Shown here in pieces: positions 20,662 through 29,591 of a DNA stretch of 64,000 nt; within the stretch, counting starts at the first letter, position 1; the number at the start of each line of letters is the position of its first letter. The notes under the pieces were generated by a model that did no database searches, was not told the origin of the DNA, and saw only the letters and a program-made list of their open reading frames with translations. The stretch comes from Cristatella mucedo (Eukaryota > Bryozoa > Phylactolaemata > Cristatellidae). The DNA lies in NCBI GenBank assembly GCA_009760855.2, contig WPIO01000013.1, forward strand, positions 5,142,501-5,206,500, written 5' to 3'. The position numbers were made by a program, and so were the translations under genes.

Positions 20662-22047
20662 CTATATACTAAATAAAAGATTATTTATTTTTGCAACGTA
20701 AGACTTTGGTGCTTTCCTATATCTAGCTAAATAATCTACAGCAGCACTTGTTGAATTTAAAACACCTTTATTTCCAGCTGCAAGCTCTCTCAACCATAAA
20801 TCAATCTTACTAAATACTTCTTTATCACTATTAACAAACACTGGAACGATTTGTAATCCTTCTCCTGATTTAGGAATCACTGATTTTATATGGTCAAGAA
20901 TACTTTGTTGTTTTATACTTCTTTTTTTTCTTCTACATTCTCTAATTCTTCTTTGATATTATAAATACTCTCTACAAAATTATCTTCTGTAATTTTCTTT
21001 ATATCTTCTTTCATTTTGGATGACATTCTTCCTGGTTTAGGTCTAATGCTAATTTCAAATAATTTTTTTCTAGTATCCCACGGGTGTTCAATAATTGTAG
21101 GTAAAGTATCTTCTATAGCAGTTGTAAATTGAGGTGTGTTAGGTTCTATAACACTTTCATCGGGTTCTATACTAGGTTCTATAACACTTTCAGTTGGTAA
21201 AGCAGTTTTACTTTTTTTCCTTTTTTCTTTGGGATACTTATAACAGGTTCTATACTAGGTTCTATAACACTTTCAGTTGGTAAAGCAGTTTTACTTTTTT
21301 TCCTTTTTTCTTTGGGATACTTATAACAGGTTCTATACTAGGTTCTATAACACTTTCAGTTGGTAAAGCAGTTTTACTTTTTTCCTTTTTTCTTTGGGAC
21401 ACTTATAACAGGTTCTATACTAGGTTCTATAACACTTTCAGTTGGTAAAGCAGTTTTCCTTTTTCTTCCTCTTTTCTTTGGGGTACTTATAGCCGGTGGT
21501 TCTTCAACTTCTTTTACAGATCCTTTATTAATCTTTGGAGTACCAGTAGATGGATTAACATTAAAACCTTCTGCCACTGTTTTTGAACACCATCAAGAAT
21601 TTCTCTTATTTCTGGATTAGCTGCATGAGTCTTTGCTTGATTTATTCTGTTAATTGCTTTTTTAGGTTCACCAGATTTAATATCAGCAATTGCTTTCCCC
21701 AAAACCAAAGAAACATCTTGAGGTTCTTTAGGTTCTATCGCCTTTTCAATTAGTTTATTAGTCTCCATTTGTATTGCAAGTTTAGGTCTCATTACTTTAA
21801 GTTTATTAAAATCAGTCTCACCTAAATCATTTTTTGAACGCTCTAAAGCACGTTCATTTAGTTTATGTTCTACTTGATCTCTAGCAGCCATTTCCGCTTC
21901 AATTCTTGCCATCTCTTCACTATTGTTAAGTATTGTCGCAACATTTAATTTATCTAAATTACTAAGTAGGTTTTCTAAATCAAGGGCTTCTTGAACACTC
22001 CCTTCGTATTTTTTACCTTTCCTTTGATACAACTTTCCGTTAATCAT
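20662..22047 (-). pseudogene. Low-complexity repeat protein of unknown role, broken
   Basis: The ATG at 22047 is preceded by TTAATAGGAAAGGA. The first about 160 codons form helical, charged sequence with a TPR-like 'GEPKKAINRINQAKTHAANPEIREIL' stretch. The frame changes near 21560. A basic/proline/serine segment follows (TPKKRGRKRKTALPTES), which is the start of an ~83-bp tandem array at 21163-21490. A further section near 20900-21080 includes 'EISIRPKPGRM', and an A8 run near 20927 breaks frame again. The last 72 codons (20662-20880) are compact and end 'YVAKINNLLFSI'. I infer one gene because no promoter motif or ATG lies between the pieces. Function unknown; the location between the pentons and the ATPase suggests a virion protein. 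Confidence 0.5.
21163..21490 (-). repeat. ~83-bp tandem repeat inside a coding region, about 4 copies
   Basis: The unit beginning 'ggttctatactaggttct' starts at about 21163, 21246, 21329 and 21411, giving spacings of 83, 83 and 82 bp. Each encodes a lysine-rich stretch plus 'LPTESVIEPSIEPVIS' when in frame. Because the period is not a multiple of three, the frame rotates from copy to copy. Most of the length variation is in a T6/T7 run. Confidence 0.9.
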
Positions 22048-22057
22048 TCCTTTCCTA

Positions 22058-22728
22058 TTAATTATTGAAAATAGTTATTAGTTGTTTTCCTTTTTCATCA
22101 ACAGACCAAAATCTTCCTTCGTCCTCGGTCTTAGTTAGATCTATAACACAATATCCAAATCTTTTCCTTGTACAAGAATCGACCCAATCTTTAAATTTCT
22201 TTCCATCTATATCACCAACATATGAACGCCGTATATATTCTATATCAGTTCCATTTTTTTAAAGATTATCATCAAGTTTACATTGTTTCTTATATTTCTT
22301 TTAGGAACACTTGTAAATCCTTGAGCAAGATAGAATATATTCATTTTGTATGTCTTCTTCTAGTAAAGTAATCCAATATATTACTCTGATCTTCGTTTAT
22401 AACATCATCTAACACAACAACGTTCTTACATTTCTTATATGAGTCAACATCTGGCATTTCATCTACTCCACTAACCCAAACCAAATGTAGGGCTTTCTTT
22501 TGTCGTATCAATAAATCCACGGTATACCGGTTGATCTAAACTTGCAGCAATAATAGTACAGATATCATAGTCTAATCTTCCATAAAATATCCAATTCATT
22601 ACTAACTGTGTTTTACCACATCCACTAGGACCTAAAACTAACGCCCTAATAGGTTCTTTAGGTATTGGTTCTTTATGACCGGTAACACTATCCTGTCCAA
22701 AATTAAAAGGTTCAATTTCCAAAGACAT
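22058..22728 (-). pseudogene. FtsK/HerA-type genome-packaging ATPase, frameshifted
   Basis: The packaging ATPase of Polinton-type viruses drives DNA into the capsid. The ATG is at 22728. Walker A is 'GPSGCGKT' (about residues 33-40), in the setting 'RALVLGPSGCGKTQLVMNWIF'. The first frame ends at 22471. The continuation in another frame carries a Walker B-like 'NVVVLDDVI' and an arginine-rich region, with a stop at 22058. About 220 codons in total, normal for these ATPases. The start is 28 bp from the divergent protease ATG. The break appears to be a single small indel near 22475-22490. Confidence 0.82.
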
Positions 22729-22756
22729 CCCATATTAAAATTTTATATATTTGTAT

Positions 22757-23407
22757 ATGGAGATATATTGTATGAAGTGTAAAAAGTCGACTGATACATT
22801 ACACGAGGAGTATGTTGAGGTGGATAGCACAAAAGGAATGAGAGGGATGGTAAAAGGAATTTGTACAATCTGTAATAAAAAGAAATCAAAGTTTGTTAGA
22901 TTAAGAAGTAGTGTCCCAGTTGCTGTTGGTGAAGGATCTTTATCACAAGGAAGAAGAATTGGAAGAAGAGCAAGTGAACAACAAATAATTGGTGAGATTA
23001 AGAGTGAGATAGACAAACTAAAAAAAGTAAAATCATCAGCTTTAACAGATATAGAAATAAATAATTATATAAAAGAATTAGATATAAAAAACTTTAGAGG
23101 TGTCTTTGCAAGAGATGAACTAACGAAACCTTTAGAGAATGAATGTCTTATTTTTAATACTGGAAAGTCAGACTTTGCAATATATCACTGGGTTGCATTA
23201 AAGAAAGAAGGTTCTAAGTGTTTTTACTTTGATTCTTTTGGAGCACCACCAATGCCAGAGGTAATAAGTTACTTTGGTGATATACCATCTTTTCAAACAT
23301 TTCAATTGCAAAAGTTCAATCAGAAAGATTGTGGAAGAAGGTGTCTAATCTTCTTAAAACTAATGGAATTGACTGATTTTGGAACAACGATGGAATTATT
23401 GATTTGA
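22757..23407 (+). CDS. Adenain-like cysteine protease with N-terminal Zn ribbon
   Basis: An intact 216-residue frame from the ATG at 22757. Residues 1-48 are a zinc ribbon (CMKC at 5-8, CTIC at 36-39) of DUF5679 style. A basic linker follows. The C-terminal half is the adenovirus-type maturation protease: 'NFRGVFARDELTK' (112-124), His144 in 'YHWVAL', Asp159 in 'FYFDSFG' and Cys192 in 'QKDCGRRCL', in the His-Asp-Cys order of the family. It would cleave capsid and membrane-active precursors at xGG/xGxG sites, several of which occur in neighbouring proteins. The ribbon-protease fusion is unusual, because in related elements such a ribbon is, as far as I recall, found on other virion proteins. 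It is divergent from the ATPase. Confidence 0.88.
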   Translation: MEIYCMKCKKSTDTLHEEYVEVDSTKGMRGMVKGICTICNKKKSKFVRLRSSVPVAVGEGSLSQGRRIGRRASEQQIIGEIKSEIDKLKKVKSSALTDIEINNYIKELDIKNFRGVFARDELTKPLENECLIFNTGKSDFAIYHWVALKKEGSKCFYFDSFGAPPMPEVISYFGDIPSFQTFQLQKFNQKDCGRRCLIFLKLMELTDFGTTMELLI

Positions 23408-23436
23408 TTTAAACAAATTATTTACCCTTTATAGAA

Positions 23437-23925
23437 ATGGAAATCCAAAATAAGAAATTTGTAGTTCTTGAAAACGCTTCAGTCATAATTCCAAAAGGAA
23501 AACCGGCTCGAGTTCACATTGAAGAGAGGACTTCAAAAGATTCTAAGCAATATTACAACATGTGGTTATACATCACTGAAGACATAATGCCATCTATTAA
23601 AGACATTGCAGATAGGTCTAGTAAGAAACTTGATTTCAAGGGATATGACTTGAGTAAAAGGTCTACAATTGGAGTTAGAATTGATTTTGGTATCAAGCCA
23701 AGTATATTCTTTGATCAAAAAAATAAACAGTTGAAGTTCAGTTCTATTGCTGATGTAGTTCATAAATTTGGAAGTGACTTTTCTATTACTGGAGTTCTCG
23801 ATGGTAGTTATGTTACTAAAGACTCTTACAACTCTGAAGAAAGACTTAATATTAGATTGAAGCTTGATCAAGTTAAAGTTTATGATACTGTTAAGCGTGG
23901 TGAGTTCAATCCTGCTGATTATTAG
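23437..23925 (+). CDS. Unknown 162-aa protein downstream of the protease
   Basis: Intact frame; CCCTTTATAGAA directly precedes the ATG. It is strand-rich with regularly spaced charged residues, no membrane span, and a C-terminal 'LNIRLKLDQVKVYD' strand pair. It could be a single-stranded DNA-binding or virion protein on grounds of size, composition and lysine/aspartate alternation, but I see no decisive OB-fold signature. It is transcribed in the same direction as the protease, 29 bp after it, and is convergent with the PLA2 gene. Confidence 0.6.
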   Translation: MEIQNKKFVVLENASVIIPKGKPARVHIEERTSKDSKQYYNMWLYITEDIMPSIKDIADRSSKKLDFKGYDLSKRSTIGVRIDFGIKPSIFFDQKNKQLKFSSIADVVHKFGSDFSITGVLDGSYVTKDSYNSEERLNIRLKLDQVKVYDTVKRGEFNPADY

Positions 23926-23976
23926 ATTATTATTAAAAAAAAATAAAATAAAAATTAGTTAGGTTAGTTAATTTTT

Positions 23977-24741
23977 TTATATCTTTTTTCTACTGATATC
24001 TAACATCCTATCAACAATGCCTCGGGCATAATTTTTTATCTTATTCAAACTTGATGGATTGTTTACTTTATCTTTTAAGAAATCAGTTGCAAATGAATCG
24101 TTTAACATTCCACCAATACCTAAACCCAATTTTGCCTTTGCAGCCATGATAGCTGCCACTGTTTTAGCGTCTTCCCTAACATAAGCAGGCTGCTTAGGAT
24201 CAAGAGCAATACGGGCAGCACTTTCAGCAAGAACAAGGTCTGACAGATTCCGTATTTCTGTTCTTCTTGGTTCTGGCATTCCACCAGTCTCTGTATATGT
24301 ATGGTCGTGGATAAGTGCACGATTATCAAGATCATTAACGCCTTGGTAGCCTTGTTCCATTCTTTGAGCGAACTTAGTTCCCGGACCCGCATAACTATAT
24401 CTATTAGTATTATTTAAATTTCCGTCTGGAAAAAATTCTGATTTTACTCCTGCTGGCAACTTTACGTGAAACTCTCTTCCTCCAGATATCTTATTTATTA
24501 TATCTACAATACCAGAACCATGCTTTCTATTTGCCTTTAACTGTTTAAGACTAAAGTTCAACTGCATTCCCACTCCTTTCGCTTTATACTTTTCTATTCT
24601 TCTTTTTTGAGTGTCAGTTACAAGAATAGATTTAGTATCGCTTAAATCAGCATGTTTTAATCTTATAGAAATTGGTTCCTTAGATTTATGAATAAGATCA
24701 ATTTGGTGATCAGATATATCAAGTTTGACTTCACTATACAT
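23977..24741 (-). CDS. Virion protein with parvovirus-type phospholipase A2 domain
   Basis: An intact 254-residue frame; AATTATATAGA abuts the ATG. N-terminal module: 'TDTQKRRIEKYKAKGVGMQLNFSLKQL' (42-68), a conserved style in Polinton virion proteins, followed by 'KHGSGIVDIINKISGGR' (73-89). The latter contains I-S-G-G, a candidate site for the element's own protease. PLA2-like domain: Ca-loop 'YAGPGT' (117-122) and catalytic 'HDHTY' (145-149) with the His-Asp dyad. These are the two hallmarks of the parvovirus VP1-unique PLA2, used to breach the endosomal membrane. A hydrophobic/helical C-terminus follows (AAIMAAKAKLGLGIGGML). Role in entry is by family analogy. Confidence 0.85.
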   Translation of the reverse strand: MYSEVKLDISDHQIDLIHKSKEPISIRLKHADLSDTKSILVTDTQKRRIEKYKAKGVGMQLNFSLKQLKANRKHGSGIVDIINKISGGREFHVKLPAGVKSEFFPDGNLNNTNRYSYAGPGTKFAQRMEQGYQGVNDLDNRALIHDHTYTETGGMPEPRRTEIRNLSDLVLAESAARIALDPKQPAYVREDAKTVAAIMAAKAKLGLGIGGMLNDSFATDFLKDKVNNPSSLNKIKNYARGIVDRMLDISRKKI

Positions 24742-24781
24742 TCTATATAATTATAATAAACATTTATAAAACTATGTATAA

Positions 24782-25339
24782 ATGGATTAAGATCAAGTTG
24801 CTGCTTTTAGAAAACGTGTCAATGAATTATTATTTTACAATGCTTTTACAGGTAAGTTTGTTTGGAATAAAAGTCGTGGGCGTATCTCTAGAGGAGAAGA
24901 AGCTGGAGTGATAACTAAAAATTGTTATAAACAAATAAGAATTGATGGAAAATCATACTACGCTCATAGATTGGCGTGGTTGATAGTGACTGGTAAACTA
25001 CCTTTGAATGAGATTGATCACATTGATAATGATAAATTAAATAATTCCTTTAATAATTTACGTGAAGCTACTAGTGGTGAAAATCAAAGAAATAAAAGAA
25101 AACTAAAAAATAATACTTCTGGCTTTATTGGTGTGAATTGGAATGAACGTTCACAAAAGTGGGTGTCACGAGTAAAAATAAATAAAGTTTCTTATTATAT
25201 TGGCTCATTTGATGATATAGAGGAAGCAGCTGGTGCTAGGGATATGGAAGCCATTCGTTTACATCTCCAATTTGCAAAACTTAATTTTACTTATACTTTA
25301 ACAGAAGACAATAAAATAGTTCGCTACAGTGACTTTTAG
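24782..25339 (+). pseudogene. HNH endonuclease with AP2 domain, stop at codon 3
   Basis: A phage/homing-type HNH nuclease. From the ATG at 24782 the third codon is TAA; the rest of the 185-codon frame is open. In the ORF starting at 24908, 'AHRLAWLIVTGKLPLNEIDHIDNDKLNNSFNNL' holds the HNH core (His20, Asp37-His38, Asn44-Asn50). An AP2-like DNA-binding fold, 'SGFIGVNWNERSQKWVSRV...YYIGSF..IEEAAGARD', spans 71-112. Upstream 'NAFTGKFVWNKSRG' is also usual for these enzymes. It is a selfish gene inserted between the PLA2 gene and the next minus-strand gene, diverging from PLA2 by 40 bp. The early stop would abolish translation unless a downstream non-ATG start is used. Confidence 0.85.
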
Positions 25340-25758
25340 TTTTTACATCTTCGCTTTAAGTCATCTCTAAGTTTAATCATTTCGTTATATATTTCTTCTT
25401 GACTCTTACCTTGTGCAAAAAGATTACTCAACAGCATTGCACTCTCAGCTTTATAGTCACATGTTTTACGACCACCAACAGTAGAAGCTTCTAATTTTTT
25501 TATGTCTCGTTTTAAATCTTCACTATAACTAACTCCTCCTTTCTCTACAAGTTCTCTTCCCTTATTAAGGTAAGTTAATCTGTTTTTGACTTCTGAATTC
25601 TGTACTTTATCACTTAGATCTATATCAACCCCTTTTTCAAGTAGTTCTATCATGTTTTTCAAATCTACAATTGCATTATTTAATCTTTCTTTTTGAAGTG
25701 ATAAAGCACTCATTCTCTCTTCATGAGTATTCATTTTAGGTGCTCTAGCAGTATACAT
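25336..25758 (-). CDS. Unknown helical 140-aa protein
   Basis: Intact frame from the ATG at 25758, or possibly from Met9 (MNTHEERM). It is almost wholly charged helix, with 'LQKERLNNAIVDLKNMIELLEKG' and a C-terminal 'SQEEIYNEMIKLRDDLKRR'. A 'VGGR' in the middle could be a protease site. It ends 4 bp inside the convergent HNH gene end and begins 5 bp after the GGF-peptide gene, in the same direction. No family recognised; a capsid-interior or scaffold protein is one possibility. Confidence 0.55.
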   Translation of the reverse strand: MYTARAPKMNTHEERMSALSLQKERLNNAIVDLKNMIELLEKGVDIDLSDKVQNSEVKNRLTYLNKGRELVEKGGVSYSEDLKRDIKKLEASTVGGRKTCDYKAESAMLLSNLFAQGKSQEEIYNEMIKLRDDLKRRCKN

Positions 25759-25762
25759 TGTT

Positions 25763-26434
25763 TCATCTACTATTTTTTATCAATCCTGCAACAGCTACAG
25801 TTATTGAAACTGCTAAACCAACTGTTCATATTACACTTGCTATGCTAGCGATGATGGCTGGAATAGCTGGTAGAAAGCCTCCTCTCATTTCAAGAAAGTT
25901 CTTCTTCCATGCTATAGGATCAAGTTGAGTTGCATCCCAAGAAACTTCTTCTCCAAAAGTATCAGATAAAAACTTACTAGGATCTAAATACCAATCACTG
26001 TTTGCTTTCTCAGCTTCTAATAATATCTCATTAATGTAGAATCCTACTTCCAAACTTGCAACCATCTTTGAAAATCCTTCTTTTTTATCTGACATTGTTT
26101 TCCAGAAGGCTTGTCCATACTTACCAGAAGATATATCATCAACAATTTCTTTTATAAACAAATCAAGATCTACTATTCCTGTTACTCCTGATAGAAATCC
26201 TCCTAGAGCTTTTGTAGCTGTTCCAATAACCTTGAAAGATTGTAATACCTTTGGAACGATCTTTGCGATCTTGTTTGAGGCCTGTAAGGACAGCTTCATA
26301 GCAACTTTAGGCACTATTTTTATAACTGCTTTCGAACCTACTTCTGTTGCTGTTGTAACACCTGAAACGACTTCCTTAGTTGTATCTACTCCTTCTTTTA
26401 TAGTATCAACACCTTTTCCTTTTTTATTCTTCAT
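25763..26434 (-). pseudogene. GGF-peptide membrane-active protein (pX/melittin-like style)
   Basis: The ATG is at 26434. Residues 1-75 are lysine-rich amphipathic repeats, followed by 'ALGGFLSGVTGIV' (76-88) and a structured middle. The end carries 'MRGGFLPAIPAIIASIASVI' (183-202). M-R-G-G before F fits the adenovirus-type protease site (M/I/L)xGG-x. The released C-terminal peptide would be a hydrophobic, proline-bent helix, as in Polinton/adintovirus proteins that are thought to disrupt membranes. A TGA at 25826-25828 interrupts it. The same frame then continues for 20 codons as a second hydrophobic helix ending 'AGLIKNSR' at 25763, so the stop is probably a mutation. Its start is 13 bp from the divergent fibre-like gene. 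Confidence 0.7.
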
Positions 26435-26447
26435 ATATTATAAGTGA
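26435..26447. promoter_or_regulatory. 13-bp divergent start-codon spacer
   Basis: ATATTATAAGTGA separates the minus-strand ATG of the GGF-peptide gene from the plus-strand ATG of fibre-like gene 1. It is the second divergent pair in the element with almost no room for 5' leaders. Confidence 0.55.
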
Positions 26448-27311
26448 ATGGAAAAAGTTAGAAAGATTAATGGATATATTTACAGCGACCTCAATGCAAA
26501 CGGAAAAAGAATAACTAACTTAGGTTACCCTGCTAATGAAGGTGATGCAATAAATTTGAGCTATGGTTTTAGTTCAAACTTTGGAGGAAGTATAGCCACA
26601 AATGTTATAGGTGACTTAGCAACCGTTTCAAGTATGACTGGATTTCTTTCAAAGACTAATGGAAAGATGTCACAATTAAATTGTAAGAATGTTTTTGGTA
26701 TATCTGGAAACTCTGCTGATGGAACTGTATACAGTGATTTAAGACCTTATAATGTGATTAACTATGGACTCTTAAAAAGTATGACGCAAGTGTTTCAAGG
26801 TAAAGCAACAGCTAGTATGAATATGGGTGGAAAAACCATTACTAACTTAAAAGACTCTGACACTATAACGAAACAATATGTTGATAGTGCTAAACAAATA
26901 TCATTTAGATATTTTGGAGCAAGCTCTGGTACTTATCCAAACGTATTTTATCTTTATATGCTTGGTTTGAATATTACTGCTAATGGAAGTACAGGAAACA
27001 AATTTCAACTACAACAACTCACACCTGGAGATATACCTGTTATTGCGACTACTGGAGATATTGTTGCATACAATACTAATCTTAAAACATTCTTTCCAGG
27101 AGTATTACCGAACTTTGTAATGGTTAGTGGAGTTATGTATGCAACTAATAAAACAAATGCATATGTAGAATTAACAAGTGAATCGACGTAAAGAGTTAGT
27201 GGTACTCTAATTTTAATAATTAATATAGATGGAACTTGTAGATATGCTATAGATAAATTTACTGTTGCAAGTGGAATAACTTACATTGATTTTCTTGTTA
27301 CTATTGTATAG
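26448..27311 (+). pseudogene. Fibre-like protein 1, one in-frame stop
   Basis: It starts with 'YIYSDLNANGKRITNLGYPANEGDAINL' and later has 'ASMNMGGKTITNLKDSDTITKQYVD'. These are two copies of the MNG/G-xx-ITNL-x(n)-D-A/T-x(n)-YVD module that characterises phage-type fibres. The C-terminal half is strand-rich and may be the receptor-binding head. A TAA at 27189-27191 interrupts the frame, which then continues for 39 codons to a TAG at 27309 with a matching strand-rich ending (DFLVTIV). The final TAG is part of the TATAG motif of the next gene. First of three tandem fibre-like genes. Confidence 0.75.
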
Positions 27312-27313
27312 AA

Positions 27314-28188
27314 ATGTCTAGACGTAAAAGAAGAGGAATTGGTATAACAAATTACATTAGAAAAAGTGGTGATGTACTTACAGGTAGTTTAAGTATGAAT
27401 GGAAATTTGATAAAGGATTTAGGTGATCCTGTTGATCTTGGAGATGCAGTAAATAGAAAGTATATAGATACCAATTTCGTTACAAAAGTATCAAGAGGAA
27501 CTACTGCTGATGGAGATATCGATATGAAAAATTATAAGTTGATAGAACTAGCAAATCCTGTAAACCCTAGCGATGCTGCAACTAAAGACTATGCAGACAG
27601 TAAACTATCTAAGACTGGTGGAACTATTAATGGAACACTAACTGTGAATGGAAATGTATCTGTTGTAGGACCTCCTACTTCTGATAATGATATTCCAAAT
27701 AAATCGTATATGGACTTTAACTTCCTTAAACTAACGGGTGGAACTCTTAATGGAAATTTAGATATGAATGGGTACTCTATCTTCTTAGAAAATGATCCTG
27801 TTAATCCTACTGATGGTGTAAACTTTAGCTATCTCAATAGAATATCAGATGGAAATATTACTGTAATACGTTTTAGAGCAAGAGTAGACGGGTCTTTAAG
27901 TACAGATTTATATGGGAAAACAATTAACGGTCGTTGGATCTCCACTTTAACAGATACCACTATCCCTAGGGGTTTACTTGTTATTACACAACATTATATG
28001 AGTATGCACCTGGGAAAAAAGGTATACTACAACCCCTTCCAGCAACGCTGATACCATTAGGAGACCAGTTATACGGTGGGTATATGCTAGACGAAAATAA
28101 AAAACTTGTTCAATCGTCAACTTTTATATCTGGCTCAAACTTATTTGATAAAGAATTAAATATCTTTGTTTATATAGCGACAACGTAA
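27314..28188 (+). pseudogene. Fibre-like protein 2, frameshifted near its end
   Basis: ATTGTATAGAA abuts the ATG. The first 180 codons contain at least four modules: 'SMNGNLIKDLGDPVDLGDAVNRKYID', 'DMKNYKLIELANPVNPSDAATKDYAD', 'LTVNGNVSVVGPPTSDNDIPNKSYMD', 'LDMNGYSIFLENDPVNPTDGVNFSYL'. It is the best-preserved repeat shaft in the set. A small indel near 27985-28000 shifts the C-terminal about 60 codons, which end at 28188 with 'NIFVYIATT'. Attachment or shaft function is inferred from the repeat style. Confidence 0.78.
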
Positions 28189-28189
28189 A

Positions 28190-29170
28190 ATGCTTAGTAG
28201 AAGATTATTAGAAATGAATGGAACTCTAAATCTTGGTAAAAATAGAATAGTAAATATTGGTTCTACTATTTGTGAGTTAGAAGTAGTAAGTAAAACGTTT
28301 GCTGATAATAATTATATTCGAGAAGACTCTGACGAGATTATAAGAGGAGATTTATCTGCAAGGGCAAAAAATATGTAAACGTGAGTTATCCTGTTAATGG
28401 AAATGATTTATCTACAAAATAGTATCTTGACACAAAAGTTGGAACAGAAGGAGGACAAGTAATAGAGGGAAATCTAGAAGTAGATAGATTAACTGCTAAT
28501 AACACCACCGATTGTTCATACACAAGAGAAAGAGCTTATACATCATTTCTAAGAACGACTAGACTTTTTAACCACGAGTCATTGATTCTTGAAGGAATAA
28601 TAGGAGCTAAAAGTATTACTAATTTATCTAACAACACCACTGACATAACACTAGCTAAACTATCTGACATTAACTTAAAAAAACCAATATACTCAAAGAT
28701 AACATTAAAAATAAGAGACATTAACAGAATAAATAATGATAACACTAATATTATTAATAATGATACATATTACAATGTCTATGGGAGAACAGCTGAAATC
28801 AATTCATTTCGTCTAAAAGATGATAATATGACTAGAATAAGCTATAGAACTATTACATCAACAATATCGATAACAGTGGAAAAGTTGTCTGCTGAGTATG
28901 ATAATATAATTACAAACTGTTATCATAAATTCTACTCACCAAACTTTCTTCCTTCTAATTTACTCAACATACCTTATTATGGTGTGGAAGGTGATTATAT
29001 GTTGTTAACTAATTCTATAACAAACCTTGCTATATCTGAAGAAAGGGATAAAAAAAATAACATTCAATATTAGTTATCCTGTTTTAAGTTACGCAGGATT
29101 TAGAACACCTAGTCCTTCTGATGTTATTGAAATTAGTTTAGTTAAGAAAGTTAGAATAGTAAATATTTAA
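28190..29170 (+). pseudogene. Fibre-like protein 3, multiply disrupted
   Basis: The ATG at 28190 follows the previous stop by 1 bp, with TATATAG about 20 bp upstream. The start 'EMNGTLNLGKNRIVNIGSTICELEVVSKTFAD' is one shaft module. Frames then break near 28375, at an in-frame TAG near 28420, and near 29070. The remaining pieces (about 28582-29073) include 'IIGAKSITNLSNNTTDIT' and a different, larger C-terminal region, with a last segment ending 'VRIVNI' at 29170. It has the same module as fibres 1 and 2 but a distinct head, as expected if the heads diversified. Confidence 0.6.
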
Positions 29171-29290
29171 ATCCACCAATCCATAGTCTCTTCAATAAAC
29201 TCTTCTGGAGGTTCAAAGTATTTTCCTTGATCTATTTCTTTTTTATTTGTTTTGTTAGTTCTATTTTTTAGAGTAAGCTTCTGATTTAAT
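29166..29290 (-). other. Possible displaced C-terminal extension of the next gene
   Basis: A minus-strand open stretch ends '..FEPPEEFIEETMDWWI' at 29168. It has no ATG except near its end and no promoter motif. It could be a frame-displaced tail of the 87-residue protein at 29292-29555, which ends in an A-rich run. Support is weak. Confidence 0.3.
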
Positions 29291-29291
29291 T

Positions 29292-29555
29292 TTATTTATT
29301 TTTTTCTATTTTTAAGTCATTGAGAAACTCTTCAAAGATTGACCCCTCTCTAACCTTGGTAAATATGTTTGCAATCTCTTGTTCAGAGTGATTGATTCTT
29401 AAAGCCTTATACTCAATAACTAGTTTAACAGCGTTTAGTAATGTTGATCTAATGTCTTCAATTCTACCCATAGGATATGAACAAATCTTAAAATTTGAAT
29501 GCTGCTGACCTTGAACTTCATTAAGGCAATCCCTACTTCTTGTTTCAATTCCCAT
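29292..29555 (-). CDS. Unknown 87-aa protein
   Basis: AGTATATAGAA directly precedes the ATG, which supports the start. The small helical protein has 'RIEDIRSTLLNAVKLVIEYKALRINHSEQEIANIF' as its longest helix region. It lies between the fibre cluster and the 154-residue gene. No family recognised. Confidence 0.55.
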   Translation of the reverse strand: MGIETRSRDCLNEVQGQQHSNFKICSYPMGRIEDIRSTLLNAVKLVIEYKALRINHSEQEIANIFTKVREGSIFEEFLNDLKIEKNK

Positions 29556-29591
29556 TTCTATATACTGTTTATTTTGTTTTAATTAAATTAA

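Noticed and set aside
22065-22262. Plus-strand 65-codon frame
   Set aside because: Antisense to the C-terminal half of the packaging ATPase.
23566-23871. Minus-strand 101-codon frame opposite the 162-aa gene
   Set aside because: Lacks the start-proximal motif, while the plus-strand gene has a clear one.
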